A DNA stretch of 64,000 nt from Girardinichthys multiradiatus (GCF_021462225.1 NC_061816.1:4707854-4771853), one strand, 5' to 3'. Numbered from the stretch's first letter, positions 1 to 11,132 are shown. A program made the numbers and translations. The notes: generated by a model not told the origin, from the letters alone.

Positions 1-1395
1 CCAGGTGTCCATTTGGACTCTGTAAGGCCTTGTCCACAGCACTCTGGTTGAGACTTGTTAGACTTGGTTTAATAAGTAATTTAGACCCAAAAGAAATGTT
101 TTTTTGGTCCTCTATTAGATTAACACCAGAGTTGATGAAGGTCAGGTTGACATGAAGAGCAGCCAGAAACTCCTGAACACTCAGATGGACAAAGCAGAAC
201 ACCTTGTCCTGGTACAGCCCTCTCTCCTCTCTAAAGATCTGTGTGAACACTCCTGAGTACACTGAGGCTGCTCTGATATCGATACCACACTCTGTCAGGT
301 CTGATTCATAGAAGATCAGGTTTCCTTTCTGCAGCTGATCAAAAGCCAGTTTTCCCAGAGACTCAATCATCTTCCTGCTCTCTGGACTCCAATGTGAATC
401 AGTCACAGATTCTCCATCATACTTGACTTTCTTCACTTTGGTCTGAACCACCAGGAAGTGGATGTACATCTCAGTCAGGGTGTTGGGCAGCTCTCCTCCC
501 TCTTTGTTGTCCAACACATCCTCCAGAACCATAGCAGTGATCCAGCAGAAGACTGGGATGTGGCACATGATGTGGAGGCTTCTTGATGTCTTCATGTGGG
601 AGATGATCCTGCTGGCCTGCTCCTCATCTCTGAATCTCTTCCTGAAGTACTCCTCCTTCTGTGGGTCAGTGAACCCTCTGACCTCTGTCACCATGCCAAC
701 ACACTCAGGAGGGATCTGATTGGCTGCTGCAGGTCGTGTGGTTATCCAGAGGCGAGCAGAGGGAAGCAGTTTCCCCCTAATGAGATTTGTCAGCAGAACA
801 TCCACTGAGGTGGACTCTGTAACATCAGTCAGGGTCTCCTTGTTGTGGAAGTCCAGAGGAAGTCGACTCTCATCCAGACCATCAAAGATGAACAGAACCT
901 GGAAGTGTTCAAAGCTGCAGATTTCTTTGGTTTCAGTAAAGAAGTGATGAACAAGGTCCACCAAGCTGAACTTTTTCTCTTTCAGCACATTCAGCTCTCG
1001 GAAAGTGAATGGAAATATGAACTGGATGTTCTGGTGGGCTTTGTCTTCAGCCCAGTCCAGAGTGAACTTCTGAGTTAAGACTGTTTTCCCACTGCCAGCC
1101 ACTCCCTTTGTCATCACTGTTCTGATCGGTTGATCTCTTCCAGGTGGGACTATAAAGATGTTTTCTTGTCTGATGGTTGCTTCTGGTCTGTGTGGTTTCC
1201 TGGATGCTGTTTCAATCTGTCTGACCTCATGTTCATCATTGACCTCTCCAGTCCCTCCCTCTGTGATGTAGAGCTCTGTGTAGATCTGGTTCAGAAGGGT
1301 TGGTCTTCCTGCTTTAGCGATCCCCTCAAACACACACTGGAACCTCTTCTTCAGACCAGATTGAAGTTTATTTTGACAAACTGAGGAAAGAAGTC
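1..1395 (-). CDS. NLR-A exon 6: FISNA and NACHT ATPase (partial)
   Basis: Large exon of NLR-A, truncated by the window edge. The acceptor is a pyrimidine-rich cttcag just upstream of 1395. I translated it codon by codon to position 1 and found no stop. It starts with the fish-specific FISNA segment, then Walker A reads GVAGSGKT (near 1110-1087) and Walker B reads FIFDGLDE (near 875-855), so the ATP-binding and Mg-binding residues are present. The other gene has Ile instead of Ser in the P-loop. From exon start to the last shared bases both copies are exactly 1393 nt, so there is no net indel. Known role of the family: nucleotide-dependent oligomerisation in cytosolic innate sensing. Confidence 0.9.
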
Positions 1396-4300
1396 CTGAA
1401 GGAAGACAAAATATTATTAGCAATGAAACAAATTCCTCTAAATAGAGCATTTAAATATCAGTTTTTCTGCTCTTGAGACTGAAATAAGTTCAGCATTTAT
1501 CCTGCAGGTTAAATCTTTAGAGAAATCTCACTGCTCTGCAGACGTTCAGCCAGATCCTCCTGTTTTATCTTCTTCAGGAAGTTCAGTGTGATCTTTATAA
1601 AAGCATCTCTGTTGCTCCTCCTCTGCTCTTCGTCCTTGCCATTCAACACCTCCTCATCCCGCCACTGATTCTCTAAGACTTCTGGGTAATCTGGACTCAG
1701 AACCTTCTGGATCTTCTTCAGCTCGTTCCTCACAAAAGTAACAATGTTGTCCTCCAGCAGCTGGAACATAACAATATATGAAGGACACATCAGACTGAGA
1801 TCATGGAGCCAAACATCAGGTCCATGTTGGACAGACTGATAGTCCTCCAGTCTACAATGTGCAGCATGGAAATGACGTGAACAGAACCAATGGAGAAGTA
1901 GTTGTTGTACATGCACAGACCATAAATATGGAATCCAACTGTGTTTGATGCTGCTGGGCAGACGGACCACTGGGAACCTCTGAGTTCCGCTGGTCCACTC
2001 TGTGGAGGAACCAAAAGGCATTAGTTCACATTCTGCAGAACAACAAACAAACAAAGACAAAGGTCCATGTCCAATGAACATCCGGAGGAACATGAAGTAG
2101 ATTGTGGACCAGTTTTTCAGTTGTGGACATTTGAATTTCATTTTAATAAATGTCCTTGATCGGGTTCATTGCAAAATATTTTAGCAAAATACTTGTATAT
2201 ATAGAATATTTGTACAGTTGTTGACTTTCTTAAATAATTGAAGTCTTATGTCAAACATTGTTTTTACTTTTGGTTTAGGATTATTTATATTTATTCATAT
2301 TTTTTATTCAACGTTTATTTATACAGATAAATCTCATTGTGAGACTGTCTCACTTTAAAAAAAAAATTTTTATACAAACATATCAAATAATAAAAAAATG
2401 ATAATTATAATATTTATAATGATAAAAAATCACATAGATTTAAGAAGGTGGCTGCAACTAGTAATTTCTTTACTTTCAATGACAAAATTTTTCATTTGTA
2501 TAAAAGGAACCCGCATTTTTAATTTCACATTTTAGATTCAAGTAAAAAAAATTAATTTAAAAGAAAACTGGACCTTAGTAAGTAAACTTCAGGTATTTCT
2601 ACAGGTAACTTCTTTTGTATTTGCTCCATATCTTCACCAGCAGTAAAAAACTTGCCTTAAACATTTATGGATTTCTTTTTGGTTTTTATGCGTTTCTATT
2701 TATTTACAGTCTCACACTTAAACCTACGAGTTAAATTTGAACAGCTAAAAAGGGTTGGTTGTTAATTTGGTCATTTATCTTGTATTATCTGCCCTCCTTT
2801 AGTTCTGCACTTCAAAAGTCATCTGACTAAATGTATGAATTAAAACTGAGGAAGAAAAACATCTGTAGAACAAATTCAGGAACAAAATAATCCACTAGAG
2901 TCTGAACTGGGAACACACTTATTTTGTCAATGATTATTTCTTTAAAATGGTGAACCTGAATTATGTCTGCAGCTGGAATCAGCCTGACCCCTGCTGGACC
3001 AACAGGTGAACTACAGACACTTAGAAACACCTCCAACAATGTTTACCCTGAACTCACTGGAGACTGAATTTGTGGAAAAGCTTCCAGCAAAAACAAACAG
3101 TTTCATAAATAGGAATAAAAATGTGGAAAAATGTGGAATCAAAACATTTCAAACTGAATCAGTTCAGTTTCATACAGTTAAAAAATTTAGACAGAGCTCA
3201 CCTCTTTGCAGCTGAAGGTTGATCGGATTTAAAATCAAAAAAAAGATTCTTTGAAGCATCGCTCTTGAAGGACACACAGCTGGGTTCTGGTTCTGGTTTG
3301 AGGGTCTGTTGGATCCTGAAGGAAAAACACTGAATTCAAACTTAGTCTAATAATGTATTTAAAGTTAAACCCTGAAGCTCAGAACTCTAAAGTGTCTCAC
3401 AGTGGCTCTTGTTTGAAGAGGATCCAAATATTCCTGGTTTCACTGTAAACCGTATATTAATGATGGATTAATAATTAGCACTGATGATCATTAATAAGGG
3501 ATGATGTTTTGGTTTGGTAGCAGGAACTGAACAATAATCAGAAAGTTTTTCTGTAGAACAGTGTTTGATGTGTTCTGATCTTCTATCCTGACAAACTTTC
3601 TTCCTTTGGATCAGAGTCAGAACTGCTGATGGAGAAACAAGTTCATTTATCTTCTTGTCGTTTGTTTTACTTGTTCTAGTCTTAAACTGATGATGGAACC
3701 CCTTTAGAGCAGCAGCTTTATTCTCAGCTCATCATTTCTGAGCTTCTGGAAAGCTTTTTATGGTCATACAGGCCATGGTGGTGCATTCAAGGACCTTTCA
3801 TAAATCAAGTAATCCACACTAAATGTCCTCTAAAACATTGATCTTGTTCTCATCATCAGACTTCATCACAGCAGCACGTAGATGATCTTGTATTGTTGAT
3901 GACATTTAGTGGCTGCTGAAGGAGACTGTGGAGCAGTTTGCTGATAATAAGACTGATGATCATTTTGAATGAACACAAATGTACTTTAGAAGCTGTTGAT
4001 TTCACTGATGTTTGCAGATAACAGTGAGAGATCATGTTTTCCATCAGATTTAGTTTGGATTATTTAGTTGACATCTAATCCTTGAATCAGCATCGTGACT
4101 TGCCTACATGTGCAGTCACCTTAAGCTCTGCAGAAGCACCAACTCTGATGAACTAATGTGACACAAGGTGATACAGAATGATTCAACTGGATGGAAGAAC
4201 AACTGATTTTAGCTCCAATATCATCTAACAAGATCATTTCATATCATCACAATAATACAATCAATTTATTATTCCATGATTTAGCATCCATCACACACTG

Positions 4301-4694
4301 CTTCACATGTGAACACAGACATGTGTGAGAAAGAGTTGTGTTCTCATTAATATGTTGGAATGAAGTTAGTTTAAACTAATTAGTTTGAACATTTAGAAAC
4401 AGCTCACCTGTTTGCAGCTGAACGTTGGGCTGATTTATAATCAATACCAATATCCTTTGACCTGTTGCTCTTTAAGGACACACAGCTGGGTCCAGGTCCA
4501 GGTTCTGGTTCTGATCGTTTCCTGTGAATAAAGATGGTTTGGTGATGTGAGAGCTGAGCTCTGACATGGAGAAGAGTCCTGGACAGTTAGAGATGGTGAA
4601 CTGACCTCTGAACTTTGCTCTGGTCCTCATGTTCTCCACACAGAGGGGTTTTAGAGGGAGGGACTCTGTCCTCTCTGTCCTCACACTGATCCAT
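1..4694 (-). CDS. NLR-A: NLRC3-like FISNA-NACHT receptor, 5' part (runs off left edge)
   Basis: Predicted cytosolic NOD-like receptor of the fish-expanded NLRC3-like family. Exons on the minus strand: 4694-4606 (start ATG at 4694), 4521-4408, 3315-3202, 1999-1921, 1760-1532, and 1395 to beyond 1. All have AG/GT borders and compatible phases (2-2, 2-2, 2-0, 0-1, 1-). About 670 codons are open with no stop. The same exons in the same order and phase occur in the complete gene at 39329-57651, which supports the model. The two repeated N-terminal cassette exons are 114 bp each here, against 120 bp in the other gene. The NACHT exon is truncated by the window edge, so the LRR and B30.2 parts are not visible. 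No CARD or PYD is seen. Whether the gene is functional cannot be judged without its 3' half. Confidence 0.88.
1532..1760 (-). CDS. NLR-A exon 5: conserved pre-FISNA helical segment
   Basis: A 229-bp exon, phase 0 to 1, flanked by ttccag acceptor and gtgaga donor. It encodes an acidic/basic helical stretch beginning [16 protein letters not shown], the segment that sits just before FISNA in fish NLRC3-like proteins. The matching exon in NLR-D (41792-42020) has exactly the same length and phase. An ATG-initiated reading through 1509-2141 merely reads through introns and is not the real product. Confidence 0.87.
1921..1999 (-). CDS. NLR-A exon 4: short linker exon
   Basis: A 79-bp exon (phase 2 to 0) between a ctccacag acceptor and a gtctgt donor. 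It encodes a Gln/Ser-rich linker ending QLDSIFM. Its twin in NLR-D is 41552-41630, also 79 bp. No domain is recognised; it links the N-terminal repeat cassettes to the pre-FISNA helix. Confidence 0.83.
3202..3315 (-). CDS. NLR-A exon 3: N-terminal repeat cassette
   Basis: A 114-bp phase 2-2 exon encoding one ~38-residue cassette with a Pro-Glu run followed by PSCVSFKSD and ending SAAKR. Acceptor ttccttcag and donor gtgagc are clear. It is a duplicate of the neighbouring exon 4408-4521 and of both cassette exons in NLR-D. Zebrafish NLRs of this family also carry tandem N-terminal peptide-repeat exons (family knowledge); their function is not established. Confidence 0.83.
4408..4521 (-). CDS. 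NLR-A exon 2: N-terminal repeat cassette
   Basis: A 114-bp phase 2-2 exon, second copy of the cassette. It has an acidic Pro-rich start, then [13 protein letters not shown] and an end SAANR, with donor gtgagc. It lies between the start exon and the other cassette. Because the cassette is symmetrical in phase, copies can be added or lost without breaking the frame. Confidence 0.83.
4606..4694 (-). CDS. NLR-A exon 1 (coding): start codon exon
   Basis: An 89-bp exon with ATG at 4694, encoding [15 protein letters not shown] and about 14 more residues, ending in phase 2 before a gtcagt donor. The identical start motif at 39329 in NLR-D, and the known MDQ(C/S)EDRE start of fish NLRC3-like proteins, fix this start. 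Confidence 0.87.
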
Positions 4695-4959
4695 GCTGCT
4701 CAGTTCACATCAGCCCACACACATGGAGCTGCAGCCAAGAACACACATGATGAAGATACATTTTCATTCACTGACACACACCTGTAGGTACACTTACTGT
4801 AATATTTGAAAACATGAAATATTTGACAGTTCAGTTTATATACTGAAAATAAAAGTTGATGTTGAAGGAATGAAGTGATTCCAGTTAGACTGGAAACTCT
4901 GACTGAAGGAGCTGCGGAATACCAGAGTGTAGATCCTGATCATTTTAGGCTTTAACAGT

Positions 4960-5025
4960 GGAGAATTCAATTCAATTCAATTCAATAATACTTTATTAAT
5001 CCCAAAGGGAAATTAAACGTTGTTG
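4960..5025 (-). repeat. Short LINE/SINE-type 3' tail with (TTCAA)n
   Basis: A small repeat unit aattc/ttcaa is followed by tactttattaatcccaaag and gggaaatt. This is the common fish LINE/SINE tail ending in a short tandem repeat. It sits in the NLR-A intron between the non-coding exon and the start exon and is absent at the matching place in NLR-D. Confidence 0.5.
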
Positions 5026-5282
5026 TAGCTCATTATGTAGGTACAACAAGTTTTACAACAAGAAAGTTTGCTTCTCAGAATAAATAACGATTAATTTTGT
5101 TTAATGAAGAAAACATTTAAACATCAGCTGTTCATCATGTTGATTTCAGATATTAAATCCTGTAAATGTTTCTTTTAACATAAAACTGCTGAAACTTTGA
5201 GCTGAAATAAGACGTTTTCCAAACATGAAAGAGTCAAACATGATTAAAGTCAAAGTTTAACTAGGAAGCAAAATGTACTTAC

Positions 5283-5720
5283 AGTTTGTTCAAACTTCCC
5301 AATGTGTTGAAGACACTTGATATGTGAACTTGGACTGAGATAAAGGTGAGTTGCTTCCTGGAATGAGTCAGAGCTTCACCTGGGGTGGAGGTGAAACCTG
5401 AAGACACAGGTAGGAGGGGCAGCAGCAGCTTCTCAGACATTTTCAGAAACATTTTTCATTGTTCGGCTTTCATTTTCAGAGAGAAGCTATGAGCTTTCTA
5501 TCCTGAGTTGAACACTTCTGTTGAACAGAAACTATAAAGGAAACCCAGAAAAACCAGTTTGCAGTAACTGATTGTAGAGGTTGGTTGTGGTAAGATGTGT
5601 CTTACTTTGTCTTCAAAGGTTGCTTTAATCATCCCTTTAAGCAGCAGTAAAACAGCTTTAAAAGAAAGAAAACAGAAGTTTAGCTGTGAGGAATGTTTCT
5701 GAAGATGATGTTAGAAGATC
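5283..5720 (-). promoter_or_regulatory. NLR-A non-coding first exon and presumed promoter side
   Basis: The sequence to 5283 ends in aaact followed by a gtaagt donor, and matches the plus-strand segment ending at 33696 upstream of NLR-D over several hundred bases. The shared block, donor and position ahead of the ATG exon suggest a 5' UTR exon. The transcription start is not determined; the right limit (~5720) is simply where the similarity to the NLR-D copy fades. Confidence 0.55.
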
Positions 5721-6080
5721 TGCCATCAGAACGGATGTTAGATGCAGTTTAATGTTCTTTAGCTAGATGGCTTCTTTTATGACTGTGATTGCCCAACACC
5801 CACGTCAACACACATACTTTGTTTTTTGTACTTACAAGGTGGCAACACATTTCTTAACACAGTATTTAAAACACATTTCTAAAAAGATACTGATGTATAA
5901 ATGATACACATTTAGACTTTTAAGCTGATACAAAGTAGATCAACGTTAACTAAATACAATCAACTAATGACAGAAAAGGAAAGTTTAAATAACTGATGGG
6001 ATTACTAAAGTACACATCCACCCTGCCAATACTCTGACATGGTTTTAAGTTACTGTCATTTCTTTACCTCCTTTCCTACC
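5721..6080. other. Intergenic, nothing recognised
   Basis: AT-rich sequence between the presumed NLR-A promoter side and the unassigned coding-like block. I see no repeat end, ORF or motif that I can name. Confidence 0.4.
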
Positions 6081-6960
6081 AATTGTTCATGCATCTCTCG
6101 AATTTAAATATTGAATTGTTTCAGCAATCTTACTCCAAGCAAGTAAGCTTCTGCCAAAGCTCTGACCCTACCCTCATCCTCCCAAATCTTATGCTGAGTC
6201 AGAAGGTGTTGAATAGAAGCAATGACATGTTGATTATAAAGTATGTGCATCAAAGTGTAGAAATGTTCTTGGAAGAAGTCTTCTTCGAGCTCATCCTTGG
6301 AATCATGTTGTAAACTGGGATGTTTTACCACACAACCATAGCAGTATTCTGCCTGAAACTTGTTTTATTGCCACTATGAGCAGATAGAGCACTGCAGTTA
6401 TTACTGCTTTGATAAAGGCTGAGGATACCCAGATAACAAAGTCATCCTCCTCTTCGCACTTGTCTGCATCTTCCTAAGAGGACACTGAGGACCCTTGACA
6501 GGCTGAAAGCTGCGATTTCTCATTCTCCTCCTCATCTTGCTGAGAGGAAGCTTGAAGCAGCAATTCCTCCTGATCTGTCTTCTTTAACCTGGATTCCTCA
6601 AGGGAGTTTTGAGGTTGTTGAGTTGGTGAAACCTTGGGTACCATGGCAATGGTGGATATGGTGGAAGAGGATCCTAGCCGGTAGACTGTTATGAAGCAGT
6701 TGACTGCTTTTCGCCCAGGAGGTGAAAACTTGACCTCAGTACCGCTATTGGTAGAGGCGGTTAGTACAGACCCAGGAAGTAGCTATCACTATCAGGGGAC
6801 CCGGGCTCTGGTGGCCCACGGCAGTAATGAGGGATACGGTAATGGTAAAATACTCTCTCTTCAGCTCATTGTGTGCTGGCAAGTAGCTGTCTTCTTCCCC
6901 ATGTTACCCGATGTATGGGGTTGTCTCTAAACGTGTAATTGTGAAGAAGGATTTGGTTAA
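6081..6960 (-). other. Unassigned, coding-like but interrupted (minus strand)
   Basis: No family recognised. Minus-strand frames contain plausible protein stretches: an acidic, Glu/Ser-rich region near 6600-6470, then a hydrophobic segment near 6440-6340 (about 20 residues, with one Lys in the middle) that could span a membrane. A 75-residue ORF (6331-6104) follows in another frame. Stops separate these pieces. They could be exons, a decayed gene, or part of a mobile or viral-derived element. Function not assigned. Confidence 0.25.
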
Positions 6961-7299
6961 AGCTATAGGGGAAAATATGGTTATTAGTTGAAGGAGATGG
7001 GTCTAATAGGTCAGCAACCTCTTCACTGTCACCCAGGTTCTGACAGTTGGGGAAGAGCGTTGGAATCCAATCCGTTATTTTCCATCATCTTCTTTACCCA
7101 AGCGGCAAATGGAATTGCTAAGCTATGCTAGTGGTAACATGATATCATAAAAAGTGTCCTTCCTAAACCATTTTTTTCTCTCAAGAGACCCTGCCATTTT
7201 GCTAGGCTGTAAATAAAATCATGATCTTTACTTATCTTGACTTGCTTCATCAATGGTTAAACGGAATAAAAATAATCAGTGCATACAGCATCTAAACTC

Positions 7300-7780
7300 A
7301 GGTCTGTGAAAAATTCACGTAGCTGCACAGATGGAAAACCAAAACTGAAATGTTTTGCGTTTCAGTTTTAACCAGGGATTTGTAAAGACACTCGAATCCC
7401 TTGACCTTTTTTAAAGGCATTCTAATTAGATTATAGTCTTTACGAACAACCAACAGAGTGTCAGTATCCATGCTTGTAGGGAGTCACTGGGAACTTCTAA
7501 TAGCAGCTGACATCAACTAGAGCACCATGAGGAAGGTGAGTACAGCGATGTTGACTCTGGTCAGAGCAACCAGCGCTGTCTTCATGCAGAAGTCCTGCAT
7601 TACTTCTCTGGCATTGCAGGCATAATTGCAGAACCCTTCCTGAAGGAGGGGGGAAAAGAGCATAAAATACCCCATTTACAGGGAAGAAAGTGTATGCAAC
7701 ATTTAAAGTATCAGCAGAGCAGTATGTGTGTTTTCGTGATTGTTGGGCAACCACATTCATAAAAGAAGCCATCTAGCTTG
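7300..7780 (-). other. Unassigned exon-like sequence (minus strand)
   Basis: On the minus strand a cctccttcag acceptor near 7640 is followed by an open stretch of about 40 residues with four Cys (CNYAC...DFC) and a hydrophobic end, stopping near 7510. A second ATG-started open stretch of about 60 residues, basic and hydrophobic, runs near 7470-7300. The rest has frequent stops. I do not recognise the family. Confidence 0.25.
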
Positions 7781-7799
7781 TACAGGACTTTAGCATCTT

Positions 7800-8780
7800 T
7801 ATGTATTTTTTTACATCAAGATACATCAAGATTTAAATATTGCATGAAAGTGCAAAATATTTGCCAGTCGTCTCCGAAAGTGAAACTCACATCGTATGTA
7901 GAAGCATTCCACAAAGAGTAAAATATGTCAAGGTGAAGAAAACCCAAAATTCAATGTCTTGGAAAATTTGTATATCACCAATAGATCAATCAGGAAAGAA
8001 TGTTTTAAGCACCAATGTCAGGCTTCTGAAAAGTATGCCTATTCCTTTGCCCTCAATACTGGGTTGGGCCTCCTCTTGCATGAACTACTGCATCAATGCG
8101 CTGTTGCATAGAGGTGATCAGCCTGTGGCACTGTGTAGGTACAATGAAAGCCTGGTTCAGGATTGGCTTGACATGAGGAATGCAACATTTGTAGCTCATG
8201 TCTAGAATTTGTCTGTGTGTGGTGGCTCTTGATGCACCAACTCCAGCCTCAGTCTACTCCTTGTGAAGCTTCTCCCAGTTATTGAATGGATTTCGCTTGA
8301 CAATCCTCTCAAGGCTGTGGCTCTCCCTGTTGTTAGTACATATTTTCCTATCACACTTTTTCTTTCCACTCAATTTCTGTGAATATACTTGGATACAGAA
8401 CTCTGTGAACAACCAGCTTCTTCAGCAATGACCTTTTGTGGCTTGCCCTCTTTATGAACGGTGTTGCCCAGAGTGAGAGACCGTTTAAAGGCTCAGGAAA
8501 CCTTTGCAGGTGTTTTGAGTTAATTAGTTGATTAGGGTGTGACACCGTGAGTATCCAATTAACTTTTTCACAGAATAAAAATGTTCTGAGACACTGTTTT
8601 GGGTTTTCTTTACCTGTAAGCCATAATCATCAAAATTACAAGAAACAAAGTCTTGGAATATATCACTATGTGTAATGAATCTATATAATATATGAGTTTA
8701 ACTGTCTGAGAAAAATATTACACTTTTACACAATATTCTAATTTATTTAGATGTACCTATACACACAAGTGACTTTACAG
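7800..8780 (-). mobile_element. Decayed Tc1/mariner element (internally deleted)
   Basis: The right end shows the subterminal attctaatttatttagatg of a common fish Tc1 family, and the left part has the matching aacccaaaattcaatgtct. Near 8044-8115 the minus strand carries the end of a Tc1 transposase (the region coding for the IDAV.HAKG-like tail). Near 8400-8470 there are remnants of its N-terminal helix-turn-helix region. The centre with the DDE residues is deleted, so it is a non-autonomous remnant. A sister remnant is at 61715-62310. Confidence 0.6.
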
Positions 8781-8834
8781 AGAAGATAATGTGAGATCAG
8801 TCCAAGTATGCATGGTGATATTCTGGAACTCTGA

Positions 8835-9330
8835 TTGTCAAGTATTCATCAGAGAAACAGCCTGGGGGAAGAAACTGTCTCTGTTGTGGCTGGTTGTGGC
8901 AGACAGCGCTCTGTAGCTCCACCTGAAGTTAAAAGCATAAACAGTTTATGTGCAGGGTGTGTGGGGTGTTCAGAGATTTTAGCCACCCTTTTCCTGACCC
9001 TAGACCTGTATAAGTCCTGGATAGAGGGAAAGTCAGACCTAATTGTTTGTTGCAGTCTGGACCCATCCTGTCTTGTGGATGAGCCAAATCACACTGAGAT
9101 GGATGAAGACAGGACAGACTAATTGAAGTGTAGAAGATGTCCAGCAGCTCCTGTGGAAGGTTGTCCTTCTTGAATTGCCTCAGGAAGTACAGTATTTGCT
9201 GGGCCTTCTTCCAAACATTGTCTATGTGTGAGAACCATCTCAGGTCTCGAGAAATGGTGGTTCCTAGGAACCGAAAGTGGTCCACTGCAGATGCGGTGTT
9301 GAGGGATTGTGTGGTGGCGGTGTTCTCCGA
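8835..9330 (-). mobile_element. LINE ORF2 3' end (L2/Rex1-like), truncated
   Basis: Minus-strand frame 9285-8929 reads FRFLGTTISRDLRW, then HIDNVWKKAQQ and LYFLRQ, the conserved block downstream of the RT catalytic core in L2/CR1-group LINEs, followed by the usual C-terminal tail to about 8835. It is 5' truncated and contains stops. Its right edge abuts an NLR 3'-flank piece at 9329. Confidence 0.68.
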
Positions 9331-9435
9331 ATGATTCTTCTTTTAGGAACAGTCTAATCAGAAGTCATATTGTGAACTGATCTGGCTCATTAAAACATAG
9401 CAGATACTAACAGTGAGGAACTGAACAACCACCTG
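9329..9435 (-). pseudogene. NLR 3'-flank piece, copy 0 (truncated)
   Basis: Non-coding. It matches the 3' flank of the B30.2 exons (26230-26350 and 58220-58330, inverted). It is the leftmost, truncated unit of the LTR/Tc1 tandem array, cut on the left by the LINE and on the right by a deletion into LTR copy 1. Confidence 0.65.
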
Positions 9436-9862
9436 CATGACAGGAGGATTGAAAGAAAGTAAGAAAGACGTGGCAACAAGGAACAAGGAAAACCGGTAAG
9501 CTTATATACAAAGGGAAGTGAATAGTGAAACAAGGAGGAGAGGTAGGTAATTAAGGCGAGCGCTGACATGTGTGATGACCAGGTGTAGGGAACTGAGGGA
9601 ATAAGTTACTATGGCAATGGGAGCTAGGAAACGCAGAGACAGGAGGGGAAACTAAACTAGAGAAAGCTCTAAAGGAAACAAACAATAAACTAACTGGGAG
9701 GGACAGGGAAAAGAAACCTAAAAATAAACATAAAATTGTAACTCTAGAAGTAACTAAATCTAAGGATATGGAAAGAACTATGTAAACAAAAAGAAATGCT
9801 GAATAACAATATAACTGACTGCCAGACAGGAACTGAAACATGAGCGACCAACCAGAGAACTA

Positions 9863-11132
9863 CACGGGTTGGGCAATGAAACTGAAACACCTGGTTTTAG
9901 ACCACAATAATTTATTAGTATGGTGTAGGGCCTCCTTTTGCAGCCAATACAGCATCAATTCGTCTTGGGAATGACATATACAAGTGCTGCACAGTGGTCA
10001 GAGGGATTTTAAGCCATTCGTCTTGCAGGATAGTGGCCAGGTCACTACGTGATACTGGGGGAGGAAAACGTTTCCTGAATCGCTCCTCCAAAACACCCCA
10101 AAGTGACTCAATAATATTTAGATCTGGTGACTGTGCAGGCCATGGGAGATGTTCAACTTCACTTTCATGTTCATCAAACCAATCTTTCACCAGTCTTGCT
10201 GTGTGTATTGGTGCATTGTCATCCTGATACACAGCACCGCCTTCAGGATACAATGTTTGAACCATTGGATGCACATGGTCCTCAAGAATGCTTCGGTAGT
10301 CCTTGGCAGTGACGCGCCCATCTAGCACAAGTATTGGGCCAAGGGAATGCCATAATATGGCAGCCCAAACCATCACTGATCCACCCCCATGCTTCACTCT
10401 GGGCATGCAACAGTCTGGGTGGTACGCTTCTTTGAGGCTTCTCCACACCGTAACTCTCCCAGATGTGGGGAAAACAGTAAAGGTGGACTCATCAGAGAAC
10501 AATACATGTTTCACATTGTCCACAGCCCAAGATTTGTGCTCCTTGCACCATTGAAACCGACGTTTGGCATTGGCATGAGTGACCAAAGGTTTGGCTATAG
10601 CAGCCCGGCCGTGTATATTGACCCTGTGAAGCTCCCGACGGACAGTTCTGGTGGAAACAGGAGAGTTGAGGTGCACATTTAATTCTGCCATGATTTGGGC
10701 AGCCGTGGTTTTATGTTTTTTGGATACAATCCGGGTTAGTACCCAAACATCCCTTTCAGACAGCTTCCTCTTGCATTCACAGTTAATCCTGTTGGATGTG
10801 GTGCGTCCTTCTTGGTGGTATGCTGACATTACCCTGGATACCGTGGCTCTTGATACATCACAAAGACTTGCTGTCTTGGTCACAGATGCGCCGGCAAGAC
10901 GTGCACCAACAATTTGTCCTCTTTTGAACTCTGGTGTGTCAGCCATAATGTTGTGTGCATTTCAATATTTTGAGCAAAACTGTGCTCTTACCCTGCTAAT
11001 TAAACCTTCACACTCTGCTCTTACTGGTGCAATGTGCAATCAATGAAGACTGGTTACCAGGCTGGTCCAATTTAGCAATGAAACCGCTCACACTAAAATG
11101 ACAGGTGTTTCAGTTTCATTGTCCAACCCCTG
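9863..11132 (-). mobile_element. Tc1/mariner element copy 1, complete with TIRs
   Basis: A 1270-bp element flanked by TA duplications (9861-9862 and 11133-11134). Inverted ends read caCGGGTTGGGCAATGAAAC on the left and the complement of caggGGTTGGACAATGAAAC on the right, so one TIR base has drifted. It contains one full transposase ORF and is nearly identical to copy 2 over their shared part. Confidence 0.9.
9915..10946 (-). CDS. Tc1/mariner transposase, intact (DD36E spacing)
   Basis: A 343-residue cut-and-paste transposase that acts in the nucleus on the TIRs of its element. Residues ~1-110 form the paired-type helix-turn-helix DNA-binding part (KTASLCDVSRATVSRV). The catalytic triad is visible: D152 in LFSDEST, D243 in YQDDNAP, and E280 in SPDLNIIESLW. 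There are 36 residues between the second Asp and Glu, unlike the 34 of Sleeping Beauty/Tc1. That spacing matches the DD36E (Incomer) group. The ORF runs from ATG to TAA with no break, within a normal length for the family. It lies inside an LTR and is probably expressed only if a nearby promoter is used. Confidence 0.88.
   Translation of the reverse strand: MADTPEFKRGQIVGARLAGASVTKTASLCDVSRATVSRVMSAYHQEGRTTSNRINCECKRKLSERDVWVLTRIVSKKHKTTAAQIMAELNVHLNSPVSTRTVRRELHRVNIHGRAAIAKPLVTHANAKRRFQWCKEHKSWAVDNVKHVLFSDESTFTVFPTSGRVTVWRSLKEAYHPDCCMPRVKHGGGSVMVWAAILWHSLGPILVLDGRVTAKDYRSILEDHVHPMVQTLYPEGGAVYQDDNAPIHTARLVKDWFDEHESEVEHLPWPAQSPDLNIIESLWGVLEERFRKRFPPPVSRSDLATILQDEWLKIPLTTVQHLYMSFPRRIDAVLAAKGGPTPY

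Noticed and set aside
462..1384. Several plus-strand ORFs of 70-85 residues
   Set aside because: They are antisense shadows of the NLR-A NACHT exon; the same shadows recur opposite NLR-D at 42165-43087.
1509..2141. A 210-residue minus-strand ORF as a separate gene
   Set aside because: Its C-terminal third is NLR-A exon 5; the rest reads through two introns and part of exon 4 out of frame.
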